From assembly GCA_035493835.1 (NCBI GenBank), contig DATJHO010000171.1, positions 1-49,532 on the forward strand: DNA of 49,532 nucleotides. The letters are read 5' to 3'. Source of the DNA: DASZTU01 sp035493835. Its GTDB lineage: Bacteria > Pseudomonadota > Alphaproteobacteria > Rhizobiales > Devosiaceae. Position numbers and translations under genes: made by a program. Under the pieces are notes generated by a model. It saw only the letters and a program-made list of their open reading frames with translations. It made no database searches and was not told where the DNA came from. Shown here piece by piece: positions 14,796-23,521 of the stretch; the first letter of the stretch is position 1, and each line of letters begins with the position of its first letter.

Positions 14796-15826
14796 GAAAT
14801 ACCTTGGAGGTCGGGGGAAGCTCAGCTTCCCTCGACCTTGTCTCCCCATCGCCCCCCCTCGCGGATGCCGCACTGCAAGTCTCTGGCCTGACGGTGGGCA
14901 CGGACGGTTACGATCTGGTCCAGTCCGTATCGCTGTCCGTCCGTCCGGGCGAAACGCTCTGCCTCGTGGGCGAGAGCGGCTGCGGCAAGAGCCTTACCTG
15001 CATGGCGGCGCTGCAGTTGCTCAGTGCGCCGCTCTCGATCAAATCCGGTTCGGTCAAGCTCTTCGGCGAGGAGCTTGTCGGTCGGCCTGAGCGCGAACTC
15101 AACCAGATGCGCGGCCGCGATGTCGCTATGATCTTCCAGAATCCGATGGCGGCGCTCAATCCAGTGCAGCGGGTCGGCCGGCAGATCGCCGAGGCCATCC
15201 TGATCCACACCGGCAAGAGTGCCGGCGAGGCTGAGCGGGAGACCTTGGCGCTGCTCGATCACGTCGGCATCCCGGAGCCGGCGCGGCATGCCAAGTTCTA
15301 TCCGCACCAGCTTTCCGGCGGCATGTGCCAGCGCGTGATGATCGCCATGGGTCTCGCCTGCCGCCCGAAGCTACTCATCGCGGACGAGCCGACTACGGCG
15401 CTCGACGTCACCATTCAGGCGCAAATCCTGCGGCTGCTGAAGCGGCTGCAGGGTGAGACCGGCATGGCGCTGGTGCTGGTGACCCATGATCTCGGCGTCG
15501 TCGCCGAAATCGCGGACACCGTGGCGGTCATGTATGCCGGCCGTATCGTGGAGCAGGGGCCGGTGGACGAACTATTCGACGCGCCGCGCCATCCCTATAC
15601 GCGGGCGCTGATGGCTTGCCGGGTCAACGGCGAGAGCGGTCAGGGCCGACTGGCGGCGATCGAGGGCGTGGTGCCCTCGCCGAAGGCGCGCCCGGCAGGT
15701 TGCGCCTTCGCGCCGCGCTGCCCGAGCGTGTTGTCGATCTGCAGCACCAGGACGCCCAGGCTCGACCCTGTTTCGGACGGGCGGTTGCTCGTTGCCTGTC
15801 ATCTTGCATCGGGGGCGCCGGCATGA
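14792..15826 (+). CDS. Opp/Dpp-type ABC transporter ATPase (DppD-like)
   Basis: A 344-residue cytoplasmic ATPase. Walker A is GESGCGKS, the Q-loop region is MIFQNPMAALNPVQRVG, the signature is LSGGMCQRVMIAM, Walker B is LLIADEPTTALD, and the switch His is in VTHDLGVV. The C-terminal Opp/Dpp extension has the expected cysteine-containing signature (GCAFAPRCPSV), which in some homologues binds an Fe-S cluster. The probable start is the GTG at 14792, overlapping the stop of the binding protein by four bases. It forms the heterodimeric ATPase with the next gene. Confidence 0.88.
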   Translation: MRNTLEVGGSSASLDLVSPSPPLADAALQVSGLTVGTDGYDLVQSVSLSVRPGETLCLVGESGCGKSLTCMAALQLLSAPLSIKSGSVKLFGEELVGRPERELNQMRGRDVAMIFQNPMAALNPVQRVGRQIAEAILIHTGKSAGEAERETLALLDHVGIPEPARHAKFYPHQLSGGMCQRVMIAMGLACRPKLLIADEPTTALDVTIQAQILRLLKRLQGETGMALVLVTHDLGVVAEIADTVAVMYAGRIVEQGPVDELFDAPRHPYTRALMACRVNGESGQGRLAAIEGVVPSPKARPAGCAFAPRCPSVLSICSTRTPRLDPVSDGRLLVACHLASGAPA

Positions 15827-16686
15827 CCGAAGGCGGACTGATTATCGACTCGGTCGTGCGCGAATACGTAGTGGACCGCTCCCTGTTCGGCCGTGGGACG
15901 GGCTTTCGTGCCGTCGACACGGTGAGCCTCGAGGTGCAGCCAGGCGAGACGGTCGGCATCGTCGGGGAGAGCGGCAGCGGCAAGTCGACGCTGGGCCGTA
16001 TCGCAGCGGGCATCGAGGCGCCGAGCGCCGGGCGCGTCTGGTTTTCCGGCGAGGCCTATGCCCCGGTCGGCAGTCGGGAATGGCGGCGGCAACGGCGCCT
16101 CGTGCAGATGGTGTTCCAAAATCCTACCGCGGTTGTCGATCCTCGCCTGACGATTGCCACCCAAATTGCCGAAGCGCTCGACGCGCATGAGCGGCTTGCG
16201 CGCGGCGAGCGGGACGCCAGGGTCGACGAAATGCTGGACCTGGTTGGGCTCGGCGCCATGGGCGGCCGTTATCCGCACCAGTTGTCGGGCGGCCAGTTGC
16301 AGCGGGCGGTGATCGCGCGGGCGTTGATCCTGAGGCCGCGACTCTTGGTATGCGACGAGGCGGTGAGCGCGCTCGATGTGTCCGTTCAGGCGCAGATCAT
16401 CAACCTGCTGATGGACCTGCGGCAAAAGTTCGGCATCGCCATGCTGTTCATCTCCCACGATCTCGGCGTGGTCAGGCACATCAGCCGCCGGGTCGCGGTG
16501 ATGCATCGCGGTCGGATCGTCGAAAGCGGCGGCGTCGAGGCGCTGTTCTCCAACCCGAAGGAGGAGTACACGCGCCGGCTGCTCGCCGCCATCCCGGCAC
16601 GCTCGCCTGCCGAGCGTCGGCGGCGCGACATGGGCTTGGCCGCGGCCGAGCCGGCCGCCCAGACCACTCCCCTCATCCAGGCTTGA
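15823..16686 (+). CDS. Opp/Dpp-type ABC transporter ATPase (DppF-like)
   Basis: A 287-residue ATPase. Walker A is GESGSGKST, the Q-loop stretch is QMVFQNPTAVVDPRLTI, the signature is LSGGQLQRAVIARAL, Walker B is LLVCDEAVSALD (Ala-Val where most have Pro-Thr), and the switch is ISHDLGVV. The ATG at 15823 overlaps the preceding stop (ATGA). The long cysteine-bearing C-terminal extension is absent, normal for the F-type partner. It is followed eight bases later by the first phosphodiesterase. Confidence 0.88.
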   Translation: MTEGGLIIDSVVREYVVDRSLFGRGTGFRAVDTVSLEVQPGETVGIVGESGSGKSTLGRIAAGIEAPSAGRVWFSGEAYAPVGSREWRRQRRLVQMVFQNPTAVVDPRLTIATQIAEALDAHERLARGERDARVDEMLDLVGLGAMGGRYPHQLSGGQLQRAVIARALILRPRLLVCDEAVSALDVSVQAQIINLLMDLRQKFGIAMLFISHDLGVVRHISRRVAVMHRGRIVESGGVEALFSNPKEEYTRRLLAAIPARSPAERRRRDMGLAAAEPAAQTTPLIQA

Positions 16687-16694
16687 GCCCTCTC

Positions 16695-17429
16695 ATGATC
16701 TCGATCATCGCCCATCGGGGCTTTTCGTCCGCCCATCGCGAGAATTCGCCGGCAGCCTGGCGGGCTGCAGTCGAAGCCGCGGCTGATTTCATTGAAGTCG
16801 ATGTCCGCTTTACGGCCGATTGGCAGTGTGTCTGCCTGCATGATGCCGATCTTCTCCGCCTGGCCGGGCGCCCCGAGCGGATCGCTGGTCTGCCCTATGA
16901 AGAGATCGAGGGGATCGAAGCGGGAGGTCAATCACTGGCGCCCCGACTGATCGAGGCGCTCGAGACCATCCCGGCCTCGACGGGCATCATGCTCGATGTC
17001 AAGGACGAGCGCCCCGAGGCCCTCGCCATACTCCACGACATCATAGGCCGGGCGGAGGCGCGCCGGATCGTGTGGGGTCTCCACGCTGAAGCTTCGGTCG
17101 CGGCCGTGAAGGCGCTCGGCCACCAGGCGCTCCTTGGTCTCACCCCACAGCCTGAGCAGGGCACGGCCTTCATCGATGCCGGTTGCAGCCTGCTGCGGCT
17201 CTGGGAGAGCGAAGTCACTGCCCAGAGACTTGCGGCAGCAGGCGAGCTCGGGGTGCCGGTCTGGATCACGGCCGGCGGCCGGGGAACCGACCAAAAGACT
17301 GGCGACATCGACGCAAAAAATCTCGGAGCCCTCGCCGAACTTGGCATCAGCGGCGTGCTCGTCAACGATCCCGCGCTGGCGCGGGCCGATCTCCACCAAC
17401 TGAATGTTCTAAAGGATTCTACCCCATGA
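16695..17429 (+). CDS. Glycerophosphodiester phosphodiesterase (GDPD family)
   Basis: A 244-residue TIM-barrel enzyme without a signal peptide, so cytoplasmic. It has the GDPD signatures: IIAHRGFSSAHRENSPAAW at the start (catalytic His and Arg, then Glu-Asn), FIEVDVRFT with the metal-binding Glu and Asp, and CLHDADLLRLAG with the second catalytic His. The C-terminal GVLVNDPALA is also typical. These enzymes cleave glycerophosphodiesters to glycerol-3-phosphate and an alcohol. It lies eight bases after the ATPase and overlaps the following phosphodiesterase (ATGA at 17426), so its substrate is very probably what the transporter brings in. Confidence 0.88.
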   Translation: MISIIAHRGFSSAHRENSPAAWRAAVEAAADFIEVDVRFTADWQCVCLHDADLLRLAGRPERIAGLPYEEIEGIEAGGQSLAPRLIEALETIPASTGIMLDVKDERPEALAILHDIIGRAEARRIVWGLHAEASVAAVKALGHQALLGLTPQPEQGTAFIDAGCSLLRLWESEVTAQRLAAAGELGVPVWITAGGRGTDQKTGDIDAKNLGALAELGISGVLVNDPALARADLHQLNVLKDSTP

Positions 17430-18853
17430 AAAAGGGCAGCACTCTCGTCGTCACCTTCGATGGTCTGAGGCGCGATCGCGCGACCGCGGAGTTGATGCCC
17501 AATCTCGCGGCGTTCATGCAGGCGGGTACGAATTTCATCAACAGCCGCAGCATTTTTCCGAGCGAGACCCGGGTGGCGGTCACGAGCACGGTGACCGGGT
17601 CGCCTCCGCGCGACCACGGCCTCGTCGCCAACCAGTACATTCATCCGGCCGCCATTGCGGGGCGCCCGTTCCAGACCGCACGTTATGAAGACCTGATGGC
17701 GGCCGATGCCATCGGCCAGCTGATCGACCGGCAGTCGCTCGGCGAGCGGCTGGCCGCTGCGGGGAAAACCATGGCGGTTGTCAGCACCGCCTCGCCCGGC
17801 GCCACCTGGATGATGAACCACAAGGCGCGCGTAATCGGGCATCCGGTGTTCTCCGTCTATGGCGAACCGATCAGCACGCCGGAGATGCAGCGGGCGGCGG
17901 TAGACAAATTCGGTCCGGTGCCGGCCGGGGCAACGCCCAATACGGCGCGTCTGGACTACGCTGCCAAGGTGCTGATGGAGATCACCTATCCCCAGTTCGA
18001 TCCCGATCTCTGCATCTTCTGGATGTCGGATCCCGACAGCACCTCGCATGCCTTTGGTGTCCTTGGGGCAGAGACCGAACAATCGCAGCGCGGCGCCGAC
18101 GCTGCCTTCGGACGCATCGTTGCCTGGTGGCAGAGCGGGCAGGGGCCCGAAAACCTGCTCGTCATGTCCGATCACGGCCAGATCACTGGCGTTCGCCAGA
18201 CCAACCCGGCCGAAGACCTCGCGGACTACGGCGATCGCCTTTCGGTCGGCTCGTTCAACGGGCTTTACCTCGATGATGCGAACCCGCAAGCGCTCGGCGA
18301 GCTGATTCAGCGCCTGGCGGATCGGCCGTATTGCGGCCTCATCTTCGCTGAAGGGCCGGATGGCGAGGCGATCGAGGGGGCGCTGCCCTGGTCGGCGGTC
18401 AGCGGCGGCCATCGTCGCGGGGCAACCTTCGGCTTCACCCTCCGCGCCACCCCGCCCGCCACCGAGAACGCCAGTGCAATCGACGCCTGCTTCTTTGCAG
18501 CCCACATCGAGCCCGGCGGCGGCATGCATGGCGGGCTCAACCGCGGTGAGTTGTCCACCGTGTTGGCGGCCAACGGGCCGGCCTTCCGCCAGAATTTGGT
18601 GACCGAAGTGCCGTGCTGGCTGCCGGACATCGCGCCGACGCTCCTCAACGTGCTGGGACTGCCGATGGAAGGCGTTACCGGCCGCGTGCTGACGGAAGCG
18701 CTGGTCGCCGACGGGCGCGTGCCGGAGTTCACCCGCCATACGCTCAGCGCCCGCGCCGGTACGCACGAGCAATATCTAGAGCAGTGGCTGGTAGAGGGCC
18801 GCGCCATCACCGATTGCGGCTGGACCTCGGGAAGCGGGGCCTGGGCGGCATGA
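17426..18853 (+). CDS. Alkaline-phosphatase-superfamily phosphodiesterase (nucleotide pyrophosphatase type)
   Basis: A 475-residue enzyme of the type I phosphodiesterase/nucleotide pyrophosphatase group. Two-metal ligands and nucleophile are in place: D12 in VVTFDGLRRD, the nucleophile region IFPSETRVAVTSTVTG (T48 or S46), DPDSTSHAFG, MSDHG, and a C-terminal His in GGMHGGLNRGE. It has no signal peptide, so it is probably cytoplasmic. Start and stop overlap its neighbours by four bases on both sides, so it is an integral member of the ABC operon. Such enzymes hydrolyse phosphodiesters or phosphonate esters; together with the GDPD it implies stepwise breakdown of an imported phosphodiester. Confidence 0.85.
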   Translation: MKKGSTLVVTFDGLRRDRATAELMPNLAAFMQAGTNFINSRSIFPSETRVAVTSTVTGSPPRDHGLVANQYIHPAAIAGRPFQTARYEDLMAADAIGQLIDRQSLGERLAAAGKTMAVVSTASPGATWMMNHKARVIGHPVFSVYGEPISTPEMQRAAVDKFGPVPAGATPNTARLDYAAKVLMEITYPQFDPDLCIFWMSDPDSTSHAFGVLGAETEQSQRGADAAFGRIVAWWQSGQGPENLLVMSDHGQITGVRQTNPAEDLADYGDRLSVGSFNGLYLDDANPQALGELIQRLADRPYCGLIFAEGPDGEAIEGALPWSAVSGGHRRGATFGFTLRATPPATENASAIDACFFAAHIEPGGGMHGGLNRGELSTVLAANGPAFRQNLVTEVPCWLPDIAPTLLNVLGLPMEGVTGRVLTEALVADGRVPEFTRHTLSARAGTHEQYLEQWLVEGRAITDCGWTSGSGAWAA

Positions 18854-19788
18854 CTGCGCGTTTCTTTCTGACCAAGCTGCTGCGCGGCTTGGTCACCCTG
18901 TTTCTGGCGGTGACCTTCGTCTTCGTCGTGCTGCGCCTGTCGGGTGATCCCGTGCAGCGCATGGTTTCGGACGATCTGCCGGCCAGCGTCATCGACAGCT
19001 ACCGGCAGCTATGGGGCCTCGACAAATCCTTGCCGGAGCAATTCGTGCGCTATCTGCTCGCGATCAGCCACGGCGATTTCGGCGTCTCATTCCGCGATGG
19101 CCGTCCCGCGCTGGAGGTCGTTGTCGAGCGCATTCCGGCGACATTGGAGCTGGGCCTCGCTGGCTTCGCCATCACGCTGTTGCTTGGGCTGCCCGCCGGC
19201 ATCATAGCCGCGCTACGGCGCGGCACTTGGATCGATCGCGCCACCATGGGATTTACGATCCTCGGCCACAGCCTCCCGAACTTCTTCTTCGGGATTTTAA
19301 TGATCTTCTTGTTTTCCATGACGCTGCGCTGGCTTCCCAGTTCAGGCACCGGCAGCATATGGCACCTGATCATGCCGGCTGTCACCCTTGGCACCGGGGC
19401 GGCGGGCACTATTGCCCGCTTCACCAGATCCTCCCTGCTCGAAGTGCTGCACCAGCCCTTTATGCGGACTGCCTGGGCCAAGGGCCTCTCGCACCGCGCC
19501 CGGGTGATGCGGCATGCGCTGCCGAATGCGGCAATTCCTGTCGTGACCGTCGTCGGCCTCCGGCTCGGTGGCCTGATCGGCGGAGCCGTTGTGCTCGAAC
19601 CGGTATTCAGCTGGCCAGGGGTGGGCATGCTGCTCGTCAACTCGGTTTCGATGCGTGACCTTGCCGTTGTTCAGGCCATCGTGCTGCTGATCGCCTTCAC
19701 CATGGTCATCGTCAATCTGGCGGTCGATCTCACTTACGGCTGGCTCGATCCGCGGATCGAAACCTATCGAACCAAGGGAGCCAGTTGA
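18850..19788 (+). CDS. Opp/Dpp-type ABC permease (DppB-like)
   Basis: A 312-residue inner-membrane permease with six spans. Typical of DppB are the N-terminal LLRGLVTLFLAVTFVFVVLR, the periplasmic loop with GDPVQRMVSDDLPAS and WGLDKSLPEQF, and the cytoplasmic EAA loop around RTAWAKGLSHRARVMRHAL that docks with the ATPase. C-terminal spans include VVLEPVFSWPGVGMLL. The ATG at 18850 overlaps the phosphodiesterase stop; its own stop overlaps the next ATG (TGATG). Confidence 0.9.
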   Translation: MTARFFLTKLLRGLVTLFLAVTFVFVVLRLSGDPVQRMVSDDLPASVIDSYRQLWGLDKSLPEQFVRYLLAISHGDFGVSFRDGRPALEVVVERIPATLELGLAGFAITLLLGLPAGIIAALRRGTWIDRATMGFTILGHSLPNFFFGILMIFLFSMTLRWLPSSGTGSIWHLIMPAVTLGTGAAGTIARFTRSSLLEVLHQPFMRTAWAKGLSHRARVMRHALPNAAIPVVTVVGLRLGGLIGGAVVLEPVFSWPGVGMLLVNSVSMRDLAVVQAIVLLIAFTMVIVNLAVDLTYGWLDPRIETYRTKGAS

Positions 19789-20693
19789 TGAGCGTCCAAA
19801 ACGTTACGGCCAATGGCTCCCCGGCCCTTGCCGAACCGACCGCAGCCCGCCGCGTGTGCGGAAAACTGCCGCCGTTTTCGATCATGCTCTGCATTGGCTG
19901 GCTGGCGGCAATGGTCATCATTGCCATGTTCGCCAACGTGCTTGCGCCATATGGCTATGCCGACCAGAGCCTCCTGCATCGGTTGAAGCCGCCCGCCTTC
20001 ATGGGCGGCACCACGGCGCACCTCCTGGGCACTGACGGCCTTGGCCGCGACGTACTGAGCCGAATGTTCTACGCAACGCGCACCAGTATCATGATCGCCC
20101 TCGTTGGCACGGTAATCGGGGCCGTCTCCGGCACCCTGGCCGGCATTGTCGCCGCCCACTTCAAGGGCTGGGTCGACGACGTCATCATGGTACTGGTCGA
20201 TTTTCAGGCGAGCGTGCCGTTCCTGATCATCTGCCTCGCCATCCTTGCCTTCTTCGGCGACAGCTTTGTGCTGTTCCTGTTCATGGTGGGCCTCTATGGC
20301 TGGGAAACGTATGCCCGTCTCGCCCGCGGACTGGTGCTTTCAACGAACGGCCAGGGCTACGCCTTTGCGATCAGGACGCTGGGCGTCCATCCGGCCCAGG
20401 TCTATCTCCGGCACGTGCTCCCCAACATCCTGAGCGTGCTCGTCGTGCAGGTGACGCTCAACTTCCCCGAGGTGATCCTGCTGGAGACTTCGCTGAGCTT
20501 TCTCGGCCTCGGCGTGCAGCCGCCTCAAACCAGTCTTGGACTGATGCTGGGCGAGGGCAGGGACTATCTCGCAACCGCCTGGTGGATCGGCATTCCCTCC
20601 GGTTTCGTGATCTTCATGACCACGCTTTCCGTTAGCCTTCTCGGCGACTGGGTCCGCGATTTTCTCGATCGTTCACTGGCGGTGTCGGACTGA
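19788..20693 (+). CDS. Opp/Dpp-type ABC permease (DppC-like)
   Basis: A 301-residue permease. After a cytoplasmic N-terminus it shows MLCIGWLAAMVIIAMFANVL, the DppC hallmark HLLGTDGLGRDVLSRM, and the EAA-type loop near AIRTLGVHPAQVYLRHVLPN. The closing part, ETSLSFLGLGVQPPQTSLG, is diagnostic of this subunit. ATG 19788 is preferred over the TTG three bases upstream because of the TGATG overlap. It is the last gene of the seven-gene operon. Confidence 0.9.
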   Translation: MSVQNVTANGSPALAEPTAARRVCGKLPPFSIMLCIGWLAAMVIIAMFANVLAPYGYADQSLLHRLKPPAFMGGTTAHLLGTDGLGRDVLSRMFYATRTSIMIALVGTVIGAVSGTLAGIVAAHFKGWVDDVIMVLVDFQASVPFLIICLAILAFFGDSFVLFLFMVGLYGWETYARLARGLVLSTNGQGYAFAIRTLGVHPAQVYLRHVLPNILSVLVVQVTLNFPEVILLETSLSFLGLGVQPPQTSLGLMLGEGRDYLATAWWIGIPSGFVIFMTTLSVSLLGDWVRDFLDRSLAVSD

Positions 20694-20740
20694 ATATGCC
20701 GGCGGGAACTATGGGAACGGGATGATCGCAGCTTCGGCCA

Positions 20741-20760
20741 AGCCGGTAGAATACCGGTTA
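20741..20760. terminator. Small hairpin between convergent genes
   Basis: CCGGTA-GAA-TACCGG (20743-20757) forms a six-pair stem, extendable by weaker pairs, immediately after the ABC operon and at the 3' end of the convergent gene at 20758. There is no T run, so it is only a possible transcription end. Confidence 0.3.
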
Positions 20761-21144
20761 GCGGAGTGCTCCCGTCTGAATGATCTGGTCCCAGACGGCA
20801 CCCGAGACCTTCTCTAGGACGGCCCTGGCGGCAGCCTGGCGCGCATCGGCGGTCGTAATCCAGTCAGGCTGGGAATTGGTCTCGAGAATTACGTCAAAGG
20901 GCTTGTCGTTGACCGAGAACGCGACCCGATGGTGGACGAGCCCGGTGTTCCAGGCCAGCTCCTCGGAATAGAGCACGAGCCGCGCGCCCAGCCCCGGCAG
21001 ATCGGCCACGAAGGCCTGGGCGATGGGTTCATTGGCCTTCTGCTGGGTCTCGGCGAGGAGCCGCGCGCCTTTCTCGACGCTTCGGTCGATCTGCGTCATG
21101 TGATGGTGCTGTGGCCGGGCGGCGGCCGCGTAATTGTTGAACAT
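20758..21144 (-). CDS. Conserved-looking protein of unknown function
   Basis: A 128-residue soluble protein without a signal or membrane segment. I do not recognise its family. It begins MFNNYAAAARPQHHHMTQ and has an N-terminal helical stretch (DRSVEKGARLLAETQQKAN). The C-terminal half reads as a mixed alpha/beta domain (FSVNDKPFDVILETN, then a helix ARQAAARAVLEKVSGAVWDQI). Coding status is supported by a strong ribosome binding site (GAGGAG just upstream of the ATG at 21144). It faces the ABC operon and is divergent from the DUF305 gene, with no obvious functional link to either. Confidence 0.6.
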   Translation of the reverse strand: MFNNYAAAARPQHHHMTQIDRSVEKGARLLAETQQKANEPIAQAFVADLPGLGARLVLYSEELAWNTGLVHHRVAFSVNDKPFDVILETNSQPDWITTADARQAAARAVLEKVSGAVWDQIIQTGALR

Positions 21145-21372
21145 CGGTTCTCCTCGGGAAACAGGCTGTAGAGAGCAACTTCCTGTCTCCCTGTCTGCAG
21201 CTTCAGGCAACAATAGCGCGCGGAGGATGGTCTATTCCATTCTACCGACGGTCATGCCGCTAGAGTATTCGTTTGGCAGGCTAATACCTTGGTCTGCAGG
21301 TGGCGTCATAGGAACCCAGCGCGGGGAACGGTGCCCGGTTCGTCCCGGCATTCGATCTCACCTGATCGGCAC

Positions 21373-21403
21373 TTGACCTTACCATGATAGGAAGGTGCAG
21401 AAC
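21373..21403 (+). promoter_or_regulatory. CueR-like (MerR family) promoter-operator upstream of the DUF305 gene
   Basis: TTGACC at 21373-21378 overlaps a 21-base dyad at 21376-21396: left arm ACCTTAC, right arm GGAAGGT, separated by seven bases. The canonical copper-responsive CueR site is ACCTTCC-N7-GGAAGGT with exactly this overlap of TTGACC, so only one arm base differs. The -10 region 19 bases further (CAGAAC) is weak, as expected for an activator-dependent promoter. The rest of the 326-base gap upstream shows no gene. Confidence 0.55.
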
Positions 21404-21470
21404 GCGAACTGACAGCCGAGGCCGTGGCATCCGCCGCGTGGCTGCTCGCGAAGACCAAAGGATATCTGTC

Positions 21471-21938
21471 ATGAAAATTCTCATCGCCGCCACTTTTGCG
21501 GCTCTAACCCTTGCCAGCACGCTGGGCGTTGCCCAAGCAGCCGAAACGAAGATGTCGCCCGATGCAGGGCGGACCCTGCCGGCGGTTTGCACAGGCGGCA
21601 GCGATATGGCCGCCTCCACCAAGCCGGACAGCATAGGCTCGATGGACGGCATGGGCGTCATGGGTCCAGCGGGCACGATGGATCAGGCGCATCAGGCGAT
21701 GATGGCCGGCATGCAGTCGATGCAGGAGAACATGACGAAAGGCATGATGGCGAGCGACATCGACGTCGCCTTCATCTGCGGCATGATCCCACATCATCAG
21801 GGTGCCATCGACATGGCGGAGGCGGAACTGAAATACGGCAAGGATCCCTTCGCCCGGAAGATGGCGCAAGCGATCATTGCCGCCCAGGAAAAGGAAACTG
21901 CCCAAATGCTCGACTGGCTCAAGGGCCGGTGGAAGTAG
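21471..21938 (+). CDS. DUF305 family exported protein, possibly copper-binding
   Basis: A 155-residue exported protein. The ATG at 21471 (after AAAGGA) opens a clean Sec signal (MKILIAATFAALTLASTLGVAQA). A Met-rich linker follows (SMDGMGVMGPAGTMDQ, MMAGMQSMQENMTKGMM) and then the DUF305 core, ICGMIPHHQGAIDMAEAELKYG, with H108-H109. Met-rich stretches and paired His are common in periplasmic copper proteins, and DUF305 proteins such as cyanobacterial CopM bind copper. The CueR-like dyad upstream fits copper induction. No copper ATPase or regulator lies nearby. Confidence 0.8.
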   Translation: MKILIAATFAALTLASTLGVAQAAETKMSPDAGRTLPAVCTGGSDMAASTKPDSIGSMDGMGVMGPAGTMDQAHQAMMAGMQSMQENMTKGMMASDIDVAFICGMIPHHQGAIDMAEAELKYGKDPFARKMAQAIIAAQEKETAQMLDWLKGRWK

Positions 21939-22301
21939 TGTCGACCTGCGAGGAAGGGACGCCTTGAGCGCCCCTTTCTGCCGGCACCGCTGGTTTGATT
22001 CTCGCGTGCCGGAGGTCTCGCCGATCCGGTGAGGCGGCGGTTGGACACCTGAATTTTCTCCCTCCCAGGACGAGCCGCGCCGCTGCCATCCACCCGCGAG
22101 CCGCAAAATAGGCAAGTGTCTTCCGCAGGTTGCACCGAAGTGGGCGCGTCCCAAACGTGTGTATAGTTGACCATCAAATCCCCCCGCGAACATTCTGGCA
22201 GTCTTGGCGGGACCGAAATGTCTCGTGGAAATTCCGTGCGCCAGTCACCCATCGTGGGGCTGGCGATTCATTTGTGTGCGCCAGAAGTAGTTAGGTGTGA
22301 C
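21939..22301. other. Intergenic region, no gene seen
   Basis: Between the DUF305 gene and the efflux adaptor. In-frame ATGs at 22167 and 22218 could extend the adaptor, but would give it a 65- to 80-residue leader with no sequence character, so I treat this as non-coding. No strong promoter or operator is visible. Confidence 0.4.
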
Positions 22302-23516
22302 GTGCCGGTCTCCTTTATATTTAGACTCATCCCGTTGAGGACGTGCCCGGCAGCAGGGCTGCTTGCGCTTGTTACTTCCATATTACTGTTGATGCCGCCG
22401 GCAGCTAACGCCCAGACGCCAGGCCCTGCGCCATCGGTCACCTATGCTACGGTTGCCGTCCAGAACGTCACTCCCGCGCAGTCGTATATCGGCCACGTGG
22501 TCGCGATCCAGACCGTGAACGTCGTTCCCCGAGTTACCGCCCTCATCAATGACGTCGCGGTCAAGCAGGGCAGCGTCGTCAAGACGGGCGACGTTCTGTT
22601 TCAGCTCGACAAGTCACAATATCAGGCCGCCGTTCAATCCGCCCAAGCGCAGGTCGCGTCGGCGCAGGCCAATGCAAAGCAGGCGGAGGCTGCCTACCAG
22701 ATGGCGGCTCAGTTGGGCACGCAGGGCTATGAGGCCCAGATGGACCTCAATACAGCACTTGCAACGCGTGATCAGGACAATGCCAGCGTTCTCGTCGCGC
22801 AGGCGAACTTGACGCAGGCAAACCTCAATCTCGCATACTGCACCATCACCTCGCCGATCGATGGGCAGATTGGCGCGGTAACCATGACCAAAGGCAATCT
22901 CGTCACGCCGAGCACGGCACCGCTTGCCACCATCGTCCAGCTCGACCCCATTCGCGTCGTTTTCGCGATCAGTGACAGTACGGTGGTCACCACTCAGCAG
23001 GCGTCCGGAACTGCCGGTCGCCAGATCGTCGGCACGGCCGTCAATCTGACGCTTCCAGATGGCTCGTCCTATGGTCAAACCGGCAAAATCGCCTTCTTCA
23101 GCAATCAGGTTGACACGCTAACCGGCACGCTCAGCGTTTACGCCGATTTCGCCAATCCCAATCGGTTGCTGCTGCCCGGCGCCTATGTGACCGTCAGTGT
23201 TCATCGCGCCAAGCCCCTGAACCGGCCGGTTGTGCCAGTCGCCGCCATTCAGACCGATCAGACCGGCAGTTACGTCCTGCTCATTGGTCCCGACAACAAG
23301 GTTATCCAGCGGCCGCTCCAGCTCGGCCAGCAGATCGGAGAGGATTTCATCGTCACACAGGGGCTTTCGGGCGGTGAGCGCGTGGTTGTCGCCGGCCTGC
23401 AAAAGGTGACGCCCGGTCAGACAGTACAGGCAACGCCCGAACCGCCGCCGCCGGCGCCCGCGCCAGCGATCAGCACCAGTTCCGCGCCTGCGGCCACACC
23501 CCGCAGCGGGGAGTAG
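22302..23516 (+). CDS. RND efflux periplasmic adaptor (membrane fusion protein)
   Basis: About 404 residues. From the GTG at 22302 the protein opens with a signal (CPAAGLLALVTSILLLMPPAANAQ). The adaptor domains follow: barrel-sandwich hybrid (VVPRVTALINDVAVKQGSVVKTGDVLFQLD), an alanine-rich helical hairpin of about 80 residues (AAVQSAQAQVASAQANAKQ onward), the second lipoyl half (TITSPIDGQIGAVTMTKGNLV), a beta-barrel and a membrane-proximal domain. The C-terminus is rich in Pro/Ala. It lies five bases before the RND pump gene. The start is uncertain because the ribosome binding site is weak at each candidate. Confidence 0.85.
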   Translation: MPVSFIFRLIPLRTCPAAGLLALVTSILLLMPPAANAQTPGPAPSVTYATVAVQNVTPAQSYIGHVVAIQTVNVVPRVTALINDVAVKQGSVVKTGDVLFQLDKSQYQAAVQSAQAQVASAQANAKQAEAAYQMAAQLGTQGYEAQMDLNTALATRDQDNASVLVAQANLTQANLNLAYCTITSPIDGQIGAVTMTKGNLVTPSTAPLATIVQLDPIRVVFAISDSTVVTTQQASGTAGRQIVGTAVNLTLPDGSSYGQTGKIAFFSNQVDTLTGTLSVYADFANPNRLLLPGAYVTVSVHRAKPLNRPVVPVAAIQTDQTGSYVLLIGPDNKVIQRPLQLGQQIGEDFIVTQGLSGGERVVVAGLQKVTPGQTVQATPEPPPPAPAPAISTSSAPAATPRSGE

Positions 23517-23521
23517 GCCCT

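Noticed and set aside
13296..14873. 525-codon minus-strand frame over the family 5 binding protein
   Set aside because: The plus strand encodes a complete binding protein with a twin-arginine signal; the antisense frame shows no domain.
16928..18772. Very long antisense open frame (614 codons, minus strand) over the GDPD and phosphodiesterase genes
   Set aside because: It is a by-product of high GC content in the third codon position; the plus-strand genes have complete catalytic motifs and operon-style overlaps, while the antisense product has no family character.
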